From: Zhenpiania hominis
Lineage (GTDB): Bacteria; Bacillota; Clostridia; Peptostreptococcales; Anaerovoracaceae
Reading direction: 5' to 3'
DNA: 64,000 nt
Assembly: GCF_014333425.1 (NCBI RefSeq)
Contig: NZ_JACRYT010000012.1
Location: 1 to 64,000, forward strand
Part shown: in pieces, positions 9,118 through 17,471 of the stretch
Layout: each line of letters starts with the position of its first letter
How positions within the stretch are numbered: position 1 is the first letter of the stretch
Made by a program: the position numbers and the translations under genes
Notes under the pieces: generated by a model
Database searches by the model: none
Seen by the model: only the letters and a program-made list of their open reading frames with translations
Told to the model about the DNA's origin: nothing

Positions 9118-9474
9118 CTACCAATATATTAACTCCTGATTCACAAATTCTTCTGCCATATTTACAATAGAATTCATTTCCTGAACCCACTGCATCGAAT
9201 TTTCTGCTTTCAATTCTTCTGTTATTCCCTGTGCCTTCTTTGTTTGATCCACAATCGTCTCAAACATCTCCTGTGCCTGTTGATCTACATCTGCAAGATA
9301 TGATGACAGTTTACCACTGGTCAGAAGGCGAAAATATACCAGCCTTCTCGTCTTTTTCAAGTATCGTTTATGCCTTTGACCAAATCTACCGATAACCACC
9401 TTTTCCTGCTCCGGAAGTGTTAATTCCGGGTACTGATACCCTTCATATTCTGTGTATGTAATTTCTTTTTTCAT
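9118..9474 (-). CDS. tnpV: TnpV-like transposon protein
   Basis: The 118-residue protein matches, from memory, the TnpV family carried by Tn4451-like and related clostridial integrative elements: a start of MKKEITYTEYEGYQYPEL, a basic centre RFGQRHKRYLKKTRR, and a helical acidic C terminus. Its exact role is not known. I use ATG 9474, which has AGGAGG 8 bases upstream; the longer frame to 9534 has no site. No other gene of such an element is present, so this is probably a remnant at the border between the AT-rich island and the core chromosome. Confidence 0.8.
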   Translation of the reverse strand: MKKEITYTEYEGYQYPELTLPEQEKVVIGRFGQRHKRYLKKTRRLVYFRLLTSGKLSSYLADVDQQAQEMFETIVDQTKKAQGITEELKAENSMQWVQEMNSIVNMAEEFVNQELIYW

Positions 9475-9543
9475 AATAAAAACCTCCTCTGTAAATGATG
9501 ACTTCATTTTACAAAGAAGGTTTTGATTCAACAAATGTACGAA

Positions 9544-9757
9544 CTATATAATCTTAAAATATTTCAACGCATCCATTATCGCCTCCACCTTCTCCGGCGT
9601 CGGATGTCTTCGTGGATTTTTAAGCGTTTTGACGGTGTTTGGTGCATCATACATCGGTAACCCCAAACTTCGTTTTACATCGGCGATAAAGGCTGTATGG
9701 ACCTTGAAACCATATTTGGATTCGATGTATGCCTGGATTCTTTTGTACGTCGGTTTA
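9544..9757 (-). pseudogene. rlmD: C-terminal tail of RlmD, displaced by a +1 frameshift
   Basis: Directly after the rlmD stop, the next forward frame stays open for about 70 codons and ends at TAG 9544-9546. It contains KPTYKRIQAYIESKYGFKV and HPTPEKVEAIMDALKYFKII. I recall the same kind of tail at the C terminus of clostridial RlmD proteins. It has no start codon or ribosome site of its own. Removing one C from the CCC before the stop joins it to rlmD as ...EVTPKPTYKR. It is therefore a displaced tail and not a gene. Confidence 0.75.
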
Positions 9758-11251
9758 GGGAGTTACCTCGCCGTCTTCGATGTCCATCTTGACTTCTACT
9801 TTGTCAGAAGTTTTTATACGGGACAAGAGAGACACCACCTCCACCGCCCCAGTCCACGGAAACATATCCACAGGCGTGGCCTCCATAAACGTATACCCCA
9901 GATCCCCCAGCAGCCGCACATCTCTCGCCAGCGTCGCCGGATCACAGGAAACGTAAACAATCCGCTCAGGCGCGACTTCCCCCACCGCCTCCAAAAGCTC
10001 CGGCCTGCACCCGGCCCGGGGCGGATCCAGCAGCACCACGTCCGCGCTGCGCACAATCCGGGCAATGTCATCCTCCGGATCCGTCGAGGCCAGCAGCCGC
10101 GGCAATTCCTCCTCCGCTTTTCCACAGACATACCTCGCGTTTACAATTCCGTTGATCACCGCGTTGCGGTTGGCGTCCAGAACCGCCTGGCGGACGGATT
10201 CTATCCCCACTACCTGCCGGGCCTTTGCCGCGCAGGAAAGACCGATGGTGCCGATTCCGCAGTAGAGGTCCAGCACATTTTCCTCCCCGGTCAGAGCCGC
10301 GTATTCCCTGACTTTAGCATACAGCTTTTCCGTCTGCGCGGGGTTTACCTGGAAAAAGGACATGGCGGAAATTTCAAAAGAAAGTCCCCCAATCACCTCG
10401 GTAATGGTCTGCTTTCCGGCAATGGGAACACAAGTCTCTCCCAAAATCTCCGGGGTTTTCTTTTTATGAATGTTCAGAACCACGCTTTCCAGGGAAAAAC
10501 CCGCTTCATAAATGGCGGAATCCAGCATTTCAATAAGCTTGGCGGCGTTGGGAATTCCTTTTCCGTTGATAACTAGGACGACCATTACCTCACCGGTTCC
10601 AAAGGCTGTCTTTACAATCAGATGCCGCATCAGTCCCCGCTCCCAGCGTTCGTCCCAGGCAGTAATATGATCTTCTTTCATAAACTGCCGCAGCGCTTCC
10701 GCCGCTGCCATAGCCGCCGGAGACTGCAGCATGCATCGTTCGCAGTCTACTACCTCATGGCTCTTTGCGCGAAAAAAGCCCACCGCTGGATCGCCTGCCG
10801 CTTCCACAATTCCGCCCTTCCTGGTAATCACGCCGCCCGTGCTTACAGGAAACTGGGCTTTGTTGCGGTAATGAAAGGGATCGTCCATACCTAAGATTTG
10901 ATTTACGATTGGCGCAGCCAAGTCTCCCAGGCGGCAGAGCTTGTCCCTCACCTGTTTTTCCTTCAGCGCCAGTTGCCCCGGATAATCCAACCGGGCCAGA
11001 GCGCAGCCTCCGCATCCTTTCTGAAATCCTCCCTCGCACAAAGGTTCCATCCGGTGGGGAGAAGGCTCCTCTATTTCCAGCAGCTTTGCGAACGCGTAGC
11101 TTTTTTTCACCTTTGTAAGCTGAACCCGCGCTAAGTCGCCAACCACCGTATCCGGCACGAAAACGGCCATGCCGTCCGCCCGTCCGATCCCCTGGCCCTG
11201 ATCGCTCATATCCATAATTTCTACTGTACAAATCTGTCCCTTTTCAAACAT
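9755..11251 (-). CDS. rlmD: 23S rRNA (uracil-C5)-methyltransferase, RlmD/TrmA family
   Basis: The enzyme methylates a uracil C5 in 23S rRNA using SAM. An N-terminal TRAM domain (about 1-60) is followed by an iron-sulfur site C72, C80, C83 with C170/C173, a SAM motif VLDLYCGIGTIGL, the DPPRAGC motif and the catalytic region YVSCDPATLARD. The start is ATG 11251 with AAGGAG about 10 bases upstream. The stop at 9755-9757 appears early: the usual C-terminal tail continues in the +1 frame. All catalytic parts come before the break, so the enzyme may still be active. Confidence 0.93.
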   Translation of the reverse strand: MFEKGQICTVEIMDMSDQGQGIGRADGMAVFVPDTVVGDLARVQLTKVKKSYAFAKLLEIEEPSPHRMEPLCEGGFQKGCGGCALARLDYPGQLALKEKQVRDKLCRLGDLAAPIVNQILGMDDPFHYRNKAQFPVSTGGVITRKGGIVEAAGDPAVGFFRAKSHEVVDCERCMLQSPAAMAAAEALRQFMKEDHITAWDERWERGLMRHLIVKTAFGTGEVMVVLVINGKGIPNAAKLIEMLDSAIYEAGFSLESVVLNIHKKKTPEILGETCVPIAGKQTITEVIGGLSFEISAMSFFQVNPAQTEKLYAKVREYAALTGEENVLDLYCGIGTIGLSCAAKARQVVGIESVRQAVLDANRNAVINGIVNARYVCGKAEEELPRLLASTDPEDDIARIVRSADVVLLDPPRAGCRPELLEAVGEVAPERIVYVSCDPATLARDVRLLGDLGYTFMEATPVDMFPWTGAVEVVSLLSRIKTSDKVEVKMDIEDGEVTP

Positions 11252-11311
11252 GCAAACGTTTCTCCTTTTTCTTTCCTGCCACCCTTGCCACCCGCGTCCG
11301 GACAGCGCCGT

Positions 11312-11956
11312 TTACTTTACAATTTCAAGCAGCTGAGCGGGAGATTCGATAATATAGTCCGCTCCTTTTTCCTCCAGCAGTTCCCGATCCCGGAATCCCC
11401 AGGTCACACCTACGGAAACAAGCCCCGCGTTCTTCGCGGTCTCCATATCCACTTCCGAGTCGCCTACATATACCGCATGTTCTTTTACAGAACCCAATTC
11501 TTCCAGAATGGAGTAAATCCCATCCGGAGCTGGTTTTCGCGGCACGCCGGCACGCTCGCCCCTGGCAGCGTCAAAAAACTCCGGAAAATAATCCTTGCAG
11601 AGCTGCACAACTGCCTCATCATATTTATTGGAAATAACAGCCGTCTTTTTTCCCGACGCCTTCAAATCCGCCAGAAGCTGCAAAATTCCGTCATAGGGCT
11701 TTGTTTTGTCCTGCCAGTGCTTTGCGTAATGCGCCTTGAAAGCTTCCAGACAAACCTCCATATCCGCCTCAGAAGTCCCCTCCGGCACGGCGTTTCTAAG
11801 AAGCACGCCCACCCCGTTTCCGACAAACTGCCGGATTTCCTCAAGGCTGCGCGCCGGATAGCCTTTTACAGAAAGGCCTTCATTTACCGCGTCCTTTAAA
11901 TCTTCCAATGTATCCAAAAGGGTTCCATCCATATCAAAAATAACAGTGTCGATCAA
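11312..11956 (-). CDS. HAD-family phosphatase, phosphoglycolate phosphatase-like
   Basis: The protein is a class I HAD hydrolase. The nucleophile motif DMDGTLLDT is at the N terminus, a helical cap follows, then the lysine region SGKKTAVISNK and the acidic pair in VGDSEVDMETAKNAG. It resembles Gph/PpaX enzymes that hydrolyse phosphoglycolate or pyrophosphate; the substrate cannot be read from sequence. I choose the TTG at 11956 as start because GGAGG lies 8 bases upstream of it. An earlier TTG at 11971 would overlap that site. Confidence 0.88.
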   Translation of the reverse strand: MIDTVIFDMDGTLLDTLEDLKDAVNEGLSVKGYPARSLEEIRQFVGNGVGVLLRNAVPEGTSEADMEVCLEAFKAHYAKHWQDKTKPYDGILQLLADLKASGKKTAVISNKYDEAVVQLCKDYFPEFFDAARGERAGVPRKPAPDGIYSILEELGSVKEHAVYVGDSEVDMETAKNAGLVSVGVTWGFRDRELLEEKGADYIIESPAQLLEIVK

Positions 11957-12084
11957 TGTATTTTCCTCCAATCCTTCTTATCTCCGCTTGTTATTTTATC
12001 ATTCCGATGCCTTAGGGACAATAGCTATATAAAAGCCGGAAAAAGTTTTCATCATTATATCAAAATAGTATTGCTCGCTCAAAA

Positions 12085-12118
12085 AAAACTGCCTCGCGGC
12101 CTGATGCGAAGCAGTTTT
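12085..12118 (-). terminator. Terminator after the acyl-CoA thioesterase gene
   Basis: On the minus strand AAAACTGC-TCGC pairs with GCGA-GCAGTTTT and runs into a T-tract. It ends transcription of the thioesterase gene before the HAD gene. Confidence 0.8.
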
Positions 12119-12161
12119 CCATATTGAAAACTCGGAAAGAAACAGTTTTAGCTTCGCCCCT

Positions 12162-12587
12162 CTATCTCGGCACCTCCAGCGCCCTTGCCCTCAATGCCAG
12201 CTCCGCCTCGTCCTGAGTTTCATCCAGTGAAATTCCATGTGGTTTTGGTTTCTTCGTATCCGCATCCACACATACAAAGGTAACAAACCCTTCCACACTC
12301 TGGCCTCCGTGGATTTCACAGAGCGCTTTCACATGAATCATCAGACTGGTTGTCCCCGCTTTAACAATCCTGCTGTGAATCGTCAGGATATCGCCCTTCT
12401 GCACCGGCCGTTTGAAGGTAAAACCGTGAACATTAACGCACAGAATATCCTGCGGCCGTCCGTGAGTCGCCGCAGCCGCGATAAAGCCGGCTTCCACCAG
12501 CCATTCGGCAGTTCTTCCGGCAAACAGGGTGCCATGATGATTCAAATCTTCCGATTTCACTAGATGAGATATCTTATACTCCTTCAT
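12162..12587 (-). CDS. Acyl-CoA thioesterase, hot-dog fold
   Basis: A 141-residue single hot-dog domain protein of the BFIT/YciA type. The motif HHGTLFAGRTAEWLVEAGF carries the likely active-site region (the family has a catalytic Asp or Glu here; E28 in the EWLVEA part is a candidate). VNVHGFTFKRPVQKGD is the typical central strand. It would hydrolyse acyl-CoA thioesters in the cytoplasm. The start ATG has GGAGGAG upstream. It is a single gene with its own terminator. Confidence 0.87.
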   Translation of the reverse strand: MKEYKISHLVKSEDLNHHGTLFAGRTAEWLVEAGFIAAAATHGRPQDILCVNVHGFTFKRPVQKGDILTIHSRIVKAGTTSLMIHVKALCEIHGGQSVEGFVTFVCVDADTKKPKPHGISLDETQDEAELALRARALEVPR

Positions 12588-12827
12588 AATAGCCGCTCCT
12601 CCTAAATTCTTACTACTTCCTCATTATAAGGGATTTTGTACAAAAAGAAAGCATATATAATAGGTATACAATATTCTTAAATACAAGCTCACATGCTTTC
12701 AAATATTTCTGTTGTTGCTAATGTGAAACTTTTGACGCATGTTTTACTGAAATTTCATTATTTTCCTGTCAATTTCTCCCTAAACCCTTTACTATTTTGC
12801 TACTTTTCGCAAAAATGCGTCTTTCAA
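12588..12827. other. Intergenic region between divergent thioesterase and hydrogenase genes
   Basis: No gene is seen. On the minus strand a TATAAT (12623-12628) lies about 36 bases upstream of the thioesterase and could be its -10 box, with no clear -35. The rest is AT-rich without a strong hairpin. Confidence 0.5.
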
Positions 12828-12848
12828 TTGACACATTAATGTCAATTG
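12825..12848. promoter_or_regulatory. Perfect 9-6-9 palindrome over the hyd promoter (candidate operator)
   Basis: CAATTGACA (12825-12833), six bases, then TGTCAATTG (12840-12848). The left arm contains the -35 box and the right arm ends just before the -10 box. A six-base spacer between TTGACA/TGTCAA arms is the geometry of CRP/FNR-type sites; which protein binds is not known. Confidence 0.65.
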
Positions 12849-12857
12849 TGATAAAAT
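12828..12857 (+). promoter_or_regulatory. Promoter of the hydrogenase operon
   Basis: TTGACA (12828-12833), 18 bases, TAAAAT (12852-12857), with a TG extension before the -10 box. A leader of about 105 bases follows before the hydC start. Confidence 0.75.
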
Positions 12858-12971
12858 TTCTTAAATATCAGTATACATACTCTAATTTTTGTATACGGAT
12901 AAATGTTTTGTGTACACAGTATTCTGCTGTGATTGTTTGTTTTATTGTGAATGTGAAAGGAGTACATTACC

Positions 12972-13466
12972 ATGACCGAACATTGCGCCGGCTGCGCCGA
13001 TGCAAAGGAAAAGGCCGCCCGTCTCAGGGAGATTATTGCCAAGTATAAAGATACGCAGGGTGCGCTGATTCCTGTGCTTCACGAAGCTCAGGAAGTTTAC
13101 GGCTATCTCCCTCTGGAAGTGCAGCGCGAAATTTCGCTGGGGCTGAATATCCCCCTTGCGGAAGTTTATGGCGTTGTCAGCTTCTACACGCAGTTTTCCA
13201 TTAATCCGAAAGGAAAATACCAGATTAACGTCTGCATGGGAACTGCCTGCTATGTAAAAGGTGCGAATGATATTTTAGACAAATTTAAAACCAGACTCTC
13301 CATTGATGTTGGAGAATGCACCGATGATCAAAAATTTTCTCTGGATGCATGCCGCTGTATCGGTTCTTGCGGACTTGCCCCTGTCGTAACCATTAACGAT
13401 GAGGTTTATGGCAAGCTCACTGCCGATGAAGTGGACACGATTCTTGATAAATATGAAGATCAGTAG
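12972..13466 (+). CDS. hydC: NuoE-like [2Fe-2S] subunit of NAD-linked [FeFe] hydrogenase
   Basis: The 164-residue protein has the thioredoxin-like fold of complex I 24-kDa subunits. An N-terminal helical bundle (LHEAQEVYGYLP, VYGVVSFYTQF) is followed by [2Fe-2S] ligands in CMGTACYVKG and CRCIGSCGLAP. It passes electrons between the flavin subunit and the hydrogenase. The order hydC-hydB-hydA with 15- and 17-base gaps is that of multimeric, often electron-bifurcating hydrogenases. The start is ATG 12972 with AGGAG upstream. Confidence 0.93.
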   Translation: MTEHCAGCADAKEKAARLREIIAKYKDTQGALIPVLHEAQEVYGYLPLEVQREISLGLNIPLAEVYGVVSFYTQFSINPKGKYQINVCMGTACYVKGANDILDKFKTRLSIDVGECTDDQKFSLDACRCIGSCGLAPVVTINDEVYGKLTADEVDTILDKYEDQ

Positions 13467-13481
13467 CAAAAGGAGAGAATT

Positions 13482-15368
13482 ATGATTAAAAATATTGAGG
13501 AATTAAACGCTTTAAGGGACAATGCCGCAAAAAATATGAGCATCCGTCTCGACCGTACGCAGGCTCCTTCCGCGGAAGGCGCGAAAATACATATTCTGGT
13601 CTGCGGAGTTGCCGGATGCGCGTCTTCCGGTTCTCTGAAAGTTGCCGCGGCCATTGAAGATCAGATTAAGAAAAACGGTCTCGGCCAGGATGTAAAAGTA
13701 ATCAAAACCGGATGCTTCGGTCTCTGCGCGGAAGGTCCGATTATGATGATCTGTCCGGAACATGTAATGTACACCAAGGTCACTCCGGAAGATGTGGAAG
13801 AAATTTTTGAAAGCCATGTAAAAGGCGGTAAAATTGTAAAACGGCTTCTTGCCGGCGAAAAGGAATATGAAGAAATCCGCGATCGCCTGCCTCAGATTCC
13901 GTTCTTCGCCATGCAGAAGAGAATCGCTCTGCACAACTGCGGAATCATTGATCCGGAAAATATTGACGAATATATCGCGCTCGACGGCTATCAGGCTCTG
14001 GCAAAGGTTCTGACGGAATTCGAGCCTGATGACGTTATCGACGAAATCAAAAAATCAGGTCTTCGCGGCAGAGGCGGCGGCGGATTCCCGACCGGCCGCA
14101 AATGGGAGTCTTCGGCGGTTGTAAAAGAACACACCAAATATGTAATCTGTAACGCTGACGAAGGCGATCCGGGAGCGTTCATGGATCGTTCCATTCTCGA
14201 AGGCGACCCTCATTCCGTAATCGAAGCGATGATTATCAACGGCTACGCGGTGGGCGCGAATCAGGGCTACATTTATGTGCGCGCGGAATATCCGGTAGCG
14301 GTACAGCGTCTGGGCGTTGCCATCCGCCAGGCGCAGGAATACGGACTTCTTGGAAACAACATCCTCGGCAAGGGCTTCAACTTCAATCTGGAAGTGCGTC
14401 TTGGCGCGGGAGCGTTTGTATGCGGAGAAGGAAGCGCGCTGATGACTTCCATTGAAGGAAAGCGCGGCGAACCTCGTCCGAAGCCTCCTAGATCCGCGGA
14501 AAAAGGACTCTGGAAAAAGCCGACTGTTCTCAACAATGTAGAAACTTACGCTAATATTCCGCAGATCATTTTAAACGGCGCGGACTGGTTCTCCAATATC
14601 GGAACGGAAAAATCCAAGGGAACGAAGGTATTCGCGCTCGGCGGAAAAATTAACAATATCGGACTTGTAGAAGTTCCTATGGGCACGACGCTGCGCCAGA
14701 TTATCTACGATATCGGCGGCGGAATTCCGGACGGCGGAACCTTCAAAGCCGCTCAGACAGGCGGCCCTTCCGGCGGATGTCTGCCCGCGGAGCATCTGGA
14801 CACGCCGATCGATTACGACTCTCTGACAAAACTGGGTTCCATGATGGGATCCGGCGGTCTGATCGTAATGGATGAACATACCTGCATGGTTGACCTGGCA
14901 AGATTCTTCCTGGACTTCACAGTGGATGAATCCTGCGGAAAATGTCCGCCTTGCCGGATCGGAACCAAGAGAATGCATGAAATTCTCGTCCGCATCACCG
15001 AGGGAAAAGGTACCCTGGAAGATCTGGACAAACTGGAAGTACTGGCAAGAAACATCAAGGCTTCCGCCCTGTGCGGACTGGGACAGAGTGCTCCAAACCC
15101 GGTGCTCTCCACATTAAAATACTTCAGAGATGAATACGTTGCCCATGTCGTAGACAAAAAATGTCCGGCAGGCGTCTGCGTTTCCATGGTTAAATTCATC
15201 ATTGACGATGATACGTGTAAACGCTGTGGTATCTGTAAGAGAGGATGCCCGACCCAGTGTATCTCTGGAGACAAGGATACTCCGTTCGCTATTGATCAGG
15301 ATAAGTGCGTTAAGTGCGGCCTCTGTATGGAAAAATGTCCGTTCAAGGCAATACTTAAGAACGCGTAA
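13482..15368 (+). CDS. hydB: NuoF-like NAD/FMN subunit of NAD-linked [FeFe] hydrogenase
   Basis: The 628-residue flavoprotein subunit. The N-terminal part (about 25-120) is a thioredoxin-like [2Fe-2S] domain with CGVAGCASSG and CFGLCAEGP. Then comes the NuoF core: RGRGGGGFPTGRKW (NAD/FMN binding), CNADEGDPGAFMDR and the [4Fe-4S] motif ESCGKCPPCRIGTKR. The C terminus adds two ferredoxin motifs, CKRCGICKRGCP and CVKCGLCMEKCP, the likely contact with free ferredoxin. In known HydABC enzymes the FMN in this subunit carries out electron bifurcation. It has an AAGGAGAG ribosome site and is translated with hydC and hydA. Confidence 0.95.
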   Translation: MIKNIEELNALRDNAAKNMSIRLDRTQAPSAEGAKIHILVCGVAGCASSGSLKVAAAIEDQIKKNGLGQDVKVIKTGCFGLCAEGPIMMICPEHVMYTKVTPEDVEEIFESHVKGGKIVKRLLAGEKEYEEIRDRLPQIPFFAMQKRIALHNCGIIDPENIDEYIALDGYQALAKVLTEFEPDDVIDEIKKSGLRGRGGGGFPTGRKWESSAVVKEHTKYVICNADEGDPGAFMDRSILEGDPHSVIEAMIINGYAVGANQGYIYVRAEYPVAVQRLGVAIRQAQEYGLLGNNILGKGFNFNLEVRLGAGAFVCGEGSALMTSIEGKRGEPRPKPPRSAEKGLWKKPTVLNNVETYANIPQIILNGADWFSNIGTEKSKGTKVFALGGKINNIGLVEVPMGTTLRQIIYDIGGGIPDGGTFKAAQTGGPSGGCLPAEHLDTPIDYDSLTKLGSMMGSGGLIVMDEHTCMVDLARFFLDFTVDESCGKCPPCRIGTKRMHEILVRITEGKGTLEDLDKLEVLARNIKASALCGLGQSAPNPVLSTLKYFRDEYVAHVVDKKCPAGVCVSMVKFIIDDDTCKRCGICKRGCPTQCISGDKDTPFAIDQDKCVKCGLCMEKCPFKAILKNA

Positions 15369-15385
15369 AGGAGGAGCACGAAACT

Positions 15386-17128
15386 ATGAACAAAGTCCAT
15401 ATTACAATAGATGGAATTCAATTATATGTACCCGAAAATTACACGATCCTGCAGGCGGCAAAAGAGGTAAACATTACAATTCCGACCCTTTGTTTCCTGA
15501 AGGACGTCAACGAAATCGGATGCTGCCGTATGTGCGTAGTGGAAGTCAAGGGCTCGAGAGCGCTGCAGGCTGCCTGCGTATATCCGGTAAGAGAAGGTAT
15601 GGAAGTTTACACCCATACGCCGAAAGTAATCGAAGCCAGAAAGGTAAATCTGGAGCTGATTCTGTCCAACCACGACGCTATGTGCCAGACCTGTACCAGA
15701 AGCTGGATGGACTGCGAACTCCAGGCTCTGGCCAACAAGCTCTCTGTTTCCAATGTGCGCTTTGAAGGCGACAAAAAACGGCTTCCGCTGGATGTCGGCG
15801 TATCCATTGTCCGTGACCCGAACAAATGCATCCTCTGCAGACGTTGTGTCAGCGCCTGCAAAAACATTCAGACGGTAGCGGTTATTGATACCATGAACCG
15901 CGGATTTGATACGGTAATCGGCTCTCCTTTCGGCCTCAAGCTGGAAGACACGCCGTGTACCAACTGCGGACAGTGCATCAACGTGTGCCCGGTAGCCGCT
16001 CTCCATGAGAAGAGCGACGCGGATCGGGTATGGGAAGCGATTTACGATCCGAACAAGCATGTGGTAGTTCAGACCGCTCCTGCTGTCCGGGTTGCTATCG
16101 GTGAAGAGTTTAATATGAATATCGGTGAAGCGGTAACCGGAAAGATGGTAACCGCACTGAAAATGCTGGGATTTGACCGGGTATTCGATACCGATACCGG
16201 CGCGGACCTGACAATTATGGAAGAAGGAGCCGAACTCATCGACCGTATCCGCGGCGGCGGCAAACTTCCGCTGATTACATCCTGTTCCCCCGGATGGATC
16301 AAATTCTGCGAACATAATTTTCCGGATATGCTGGATAACCTCTCAAGCTGTAAATCACCACATCAGATGTTCGGAGCGATTCTGAAGTCCTACTACGCGG
16401 AAAAGGAAGGAATCGACCCGAAGGATATTTTCGTTGTTTCCGTAATGCCTTGTACCGCGAAGAAATTTGAAGCCGCAAGACCGGAAATGCAGGTTGACGG
16501 ACTTCCTGACGTAGACGCGGTTATTACCACCAGAGAACTGGGTAAGATGATCTACGACGTGGGAATCGACTTCCCGGATCTGGGTGACAGTGACTTCGAC
16601 AACCCGTTTGGTGAAGCATCCGGCGCCGGAGCCATCTTCGGCACAACCGGCGGCGTTATGGAAGCGGCGCTGAGAACTGTAGCGGATATCTTAAACGATT
16701 CTTCCGCGGATAATTTCGAATACGAAGAAGTTCGCGGACTGGAAGGGATTAAAATCGCGACCATTCAGATCGCGGATCTGAAGGTACGCGCCGCGGTTGC
16801 GCATGGACTGGGCAACGCGAGAAAATTGATGGAAGCCATCCGCGCTGGAGAACAGTTCCACTTTGTGGAAATCATGGCGTGTCCTGGCGGCTGCATCAAC
16901 GGCGGAGGTCAGCCTCTGCAGCTCTCCGATGTCCGCAACTGGATCGACATCAAGGCAGAACGTGCGAAGTCTCTGTACCAGGAGGACCGCAAAATGTTTA
17001 CGCGGAAATCCCATAACAACCCGGCTGTCAAGAAACTCTACAAAGAGTTCCTGGGAATGGCAAATGGAAAACAGGCTCACAAACTGCTCCATACCCATTA
17101 CACGCCGAGAACAAATTACGAAGAGTAA
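15386..17128 (+). CDS. hydA: [FeFe] hydrogenase catalytic subunit
   Basis: The 580-residue subunit reduces protons or oxidises H2 at the H-cluster. The N-terminal [2Fe-2S] domain carries GCCRMCVVEV, then a His-ligated [4Fe-4S] site HDAMCQTCTRSWMDC, then two ferredoxin clusters (CILCRRCVSAC, CTNCGQCINVC). H-cluster motifs are TSCSPGW (298-304), MPCTAKKFEA and MACPGGCINGG. The first motif has Ser301 where the canonical form has a second Cys. The C-terminal small-subunit-like tail is fused, as in group A enzymes. It is the last gene of the operon and is followed by a strong terminator. Confidence 0.95.
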   Translation: MNKVHITIDGIQLYVPENYTILQAAKEVNITIPTLCFLKDVNEIGCCRMCVVEVKGSRALQAACVYPVREGMEVYTHTPKVIEARKVNLELILSNHDAMCQTCTRSWMDCELQALANKLSVSNVRFEGDKKRLPLDVGVSIVRDPNKCILCRRCVSACKNIQTVAVIDTMNRGFDTVIGSPFGLKLEDTPCTNCGQCINVCPVAALHEKSDADRVWEAIYDPNKHVVVQTAPAVRVAIGEEFNMNIGEAVTGKMVTALKMLGFDRVFDTDTGADLTIMEEGAELIDRIRGGGKLPLITSCSPGWIKFCEHNFPDMLDNLSSCKSPHQMFGAILKSYYAEKEGIDPKDIFVVSVMPCTAKKFEAARPEMQVDGLPDVDAVITTRELGKMIYDVGIDFPDLGDSDFDNPFGEASGAGAIFGTTGGVMEAALRTVADILNDSSADNFEYEEVRGLEGIKIATIQIADLKVRAAVAHGLGNARKLMEAIRAGEQFHFVEIMACPGGCINGGGQPLQLSDVRNWIDIKAERAKSLYQEDRKMFTRKSHNNPAVKKLYKEFLGMANGKQAHKLLHTHYTPRTNYEE

Positions 17129-17138
17129 ATAATAAGCT

Positions 17139-17172
17139 GAAGCCGCGCAAACGCGCGGCTTCTTTTATTTTT
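17139..17172 (+). terminator. Terminator of the hydrogenase operon
   Basis: GAAGCCGCGC (17139-17148), 4-base loop, perfect complement (17153-17162), then TTTTATTTTT. It starts 10 bases after the hydA stop. Confidence 0.92.
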
Positions 17173-17187
17173 CTCCATTGTCTCATA

Positions 17188-17351
17188 TTGTATCCACCTG
17201 GCCTCTATACAGCTAAGTGGCTACAAAACTTTCCCCTTTGATGGATCAGAGTTTCGGAAATTTGACAAATTCGCGCGATTTTCAAAAAAAAGAATTCCCA
17301 AACCCACAACTTTTGTATCCACTTCACCATTTTCATAGACTCTGGCTACAA
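17188..17351. repeat. 164-bp repeat, copy A, upstream of the nuclease-like gene
   Basis: This copy and the one at 18325-18488 have the same length and I estimate more than 75% identity. Each begins with TTGTATCCAC, which pairs with a GTGG-TACAA segment about 25 bases later, and carries TTTTGTATCCACTTCACC near its end followed by a partly complementary GGCTACAA. The core CCCAAACCCACAAC is identical in both. The copies flank a single gene. Confidence 0.85.
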
Positions 17352-17471
17352 TATGGCAAAATATCACCCGGCTGCTATAATTTTTTTACTTTTTTTGTAA
17401 ATTCTCCCTTGATTTTATGCATTATTTGTATATAATGTAATTAATTTCCATTTAATTTAAGGAGGTTTCAC

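Noticed and set aside
9629..10576. 315-codon plus-strand frame opposite rlmD
   Set aside because: Antisense to a well-supported gene, with His/Arg/Pro-rich low-complexity translation and no start signal.
17217..17435. 72-codon plus-strand frame starting in repeat A
   Set aside because: It lies within and just after repeat sequence, has no ribosome site, and the equivalent frame in repeat B is not kept.
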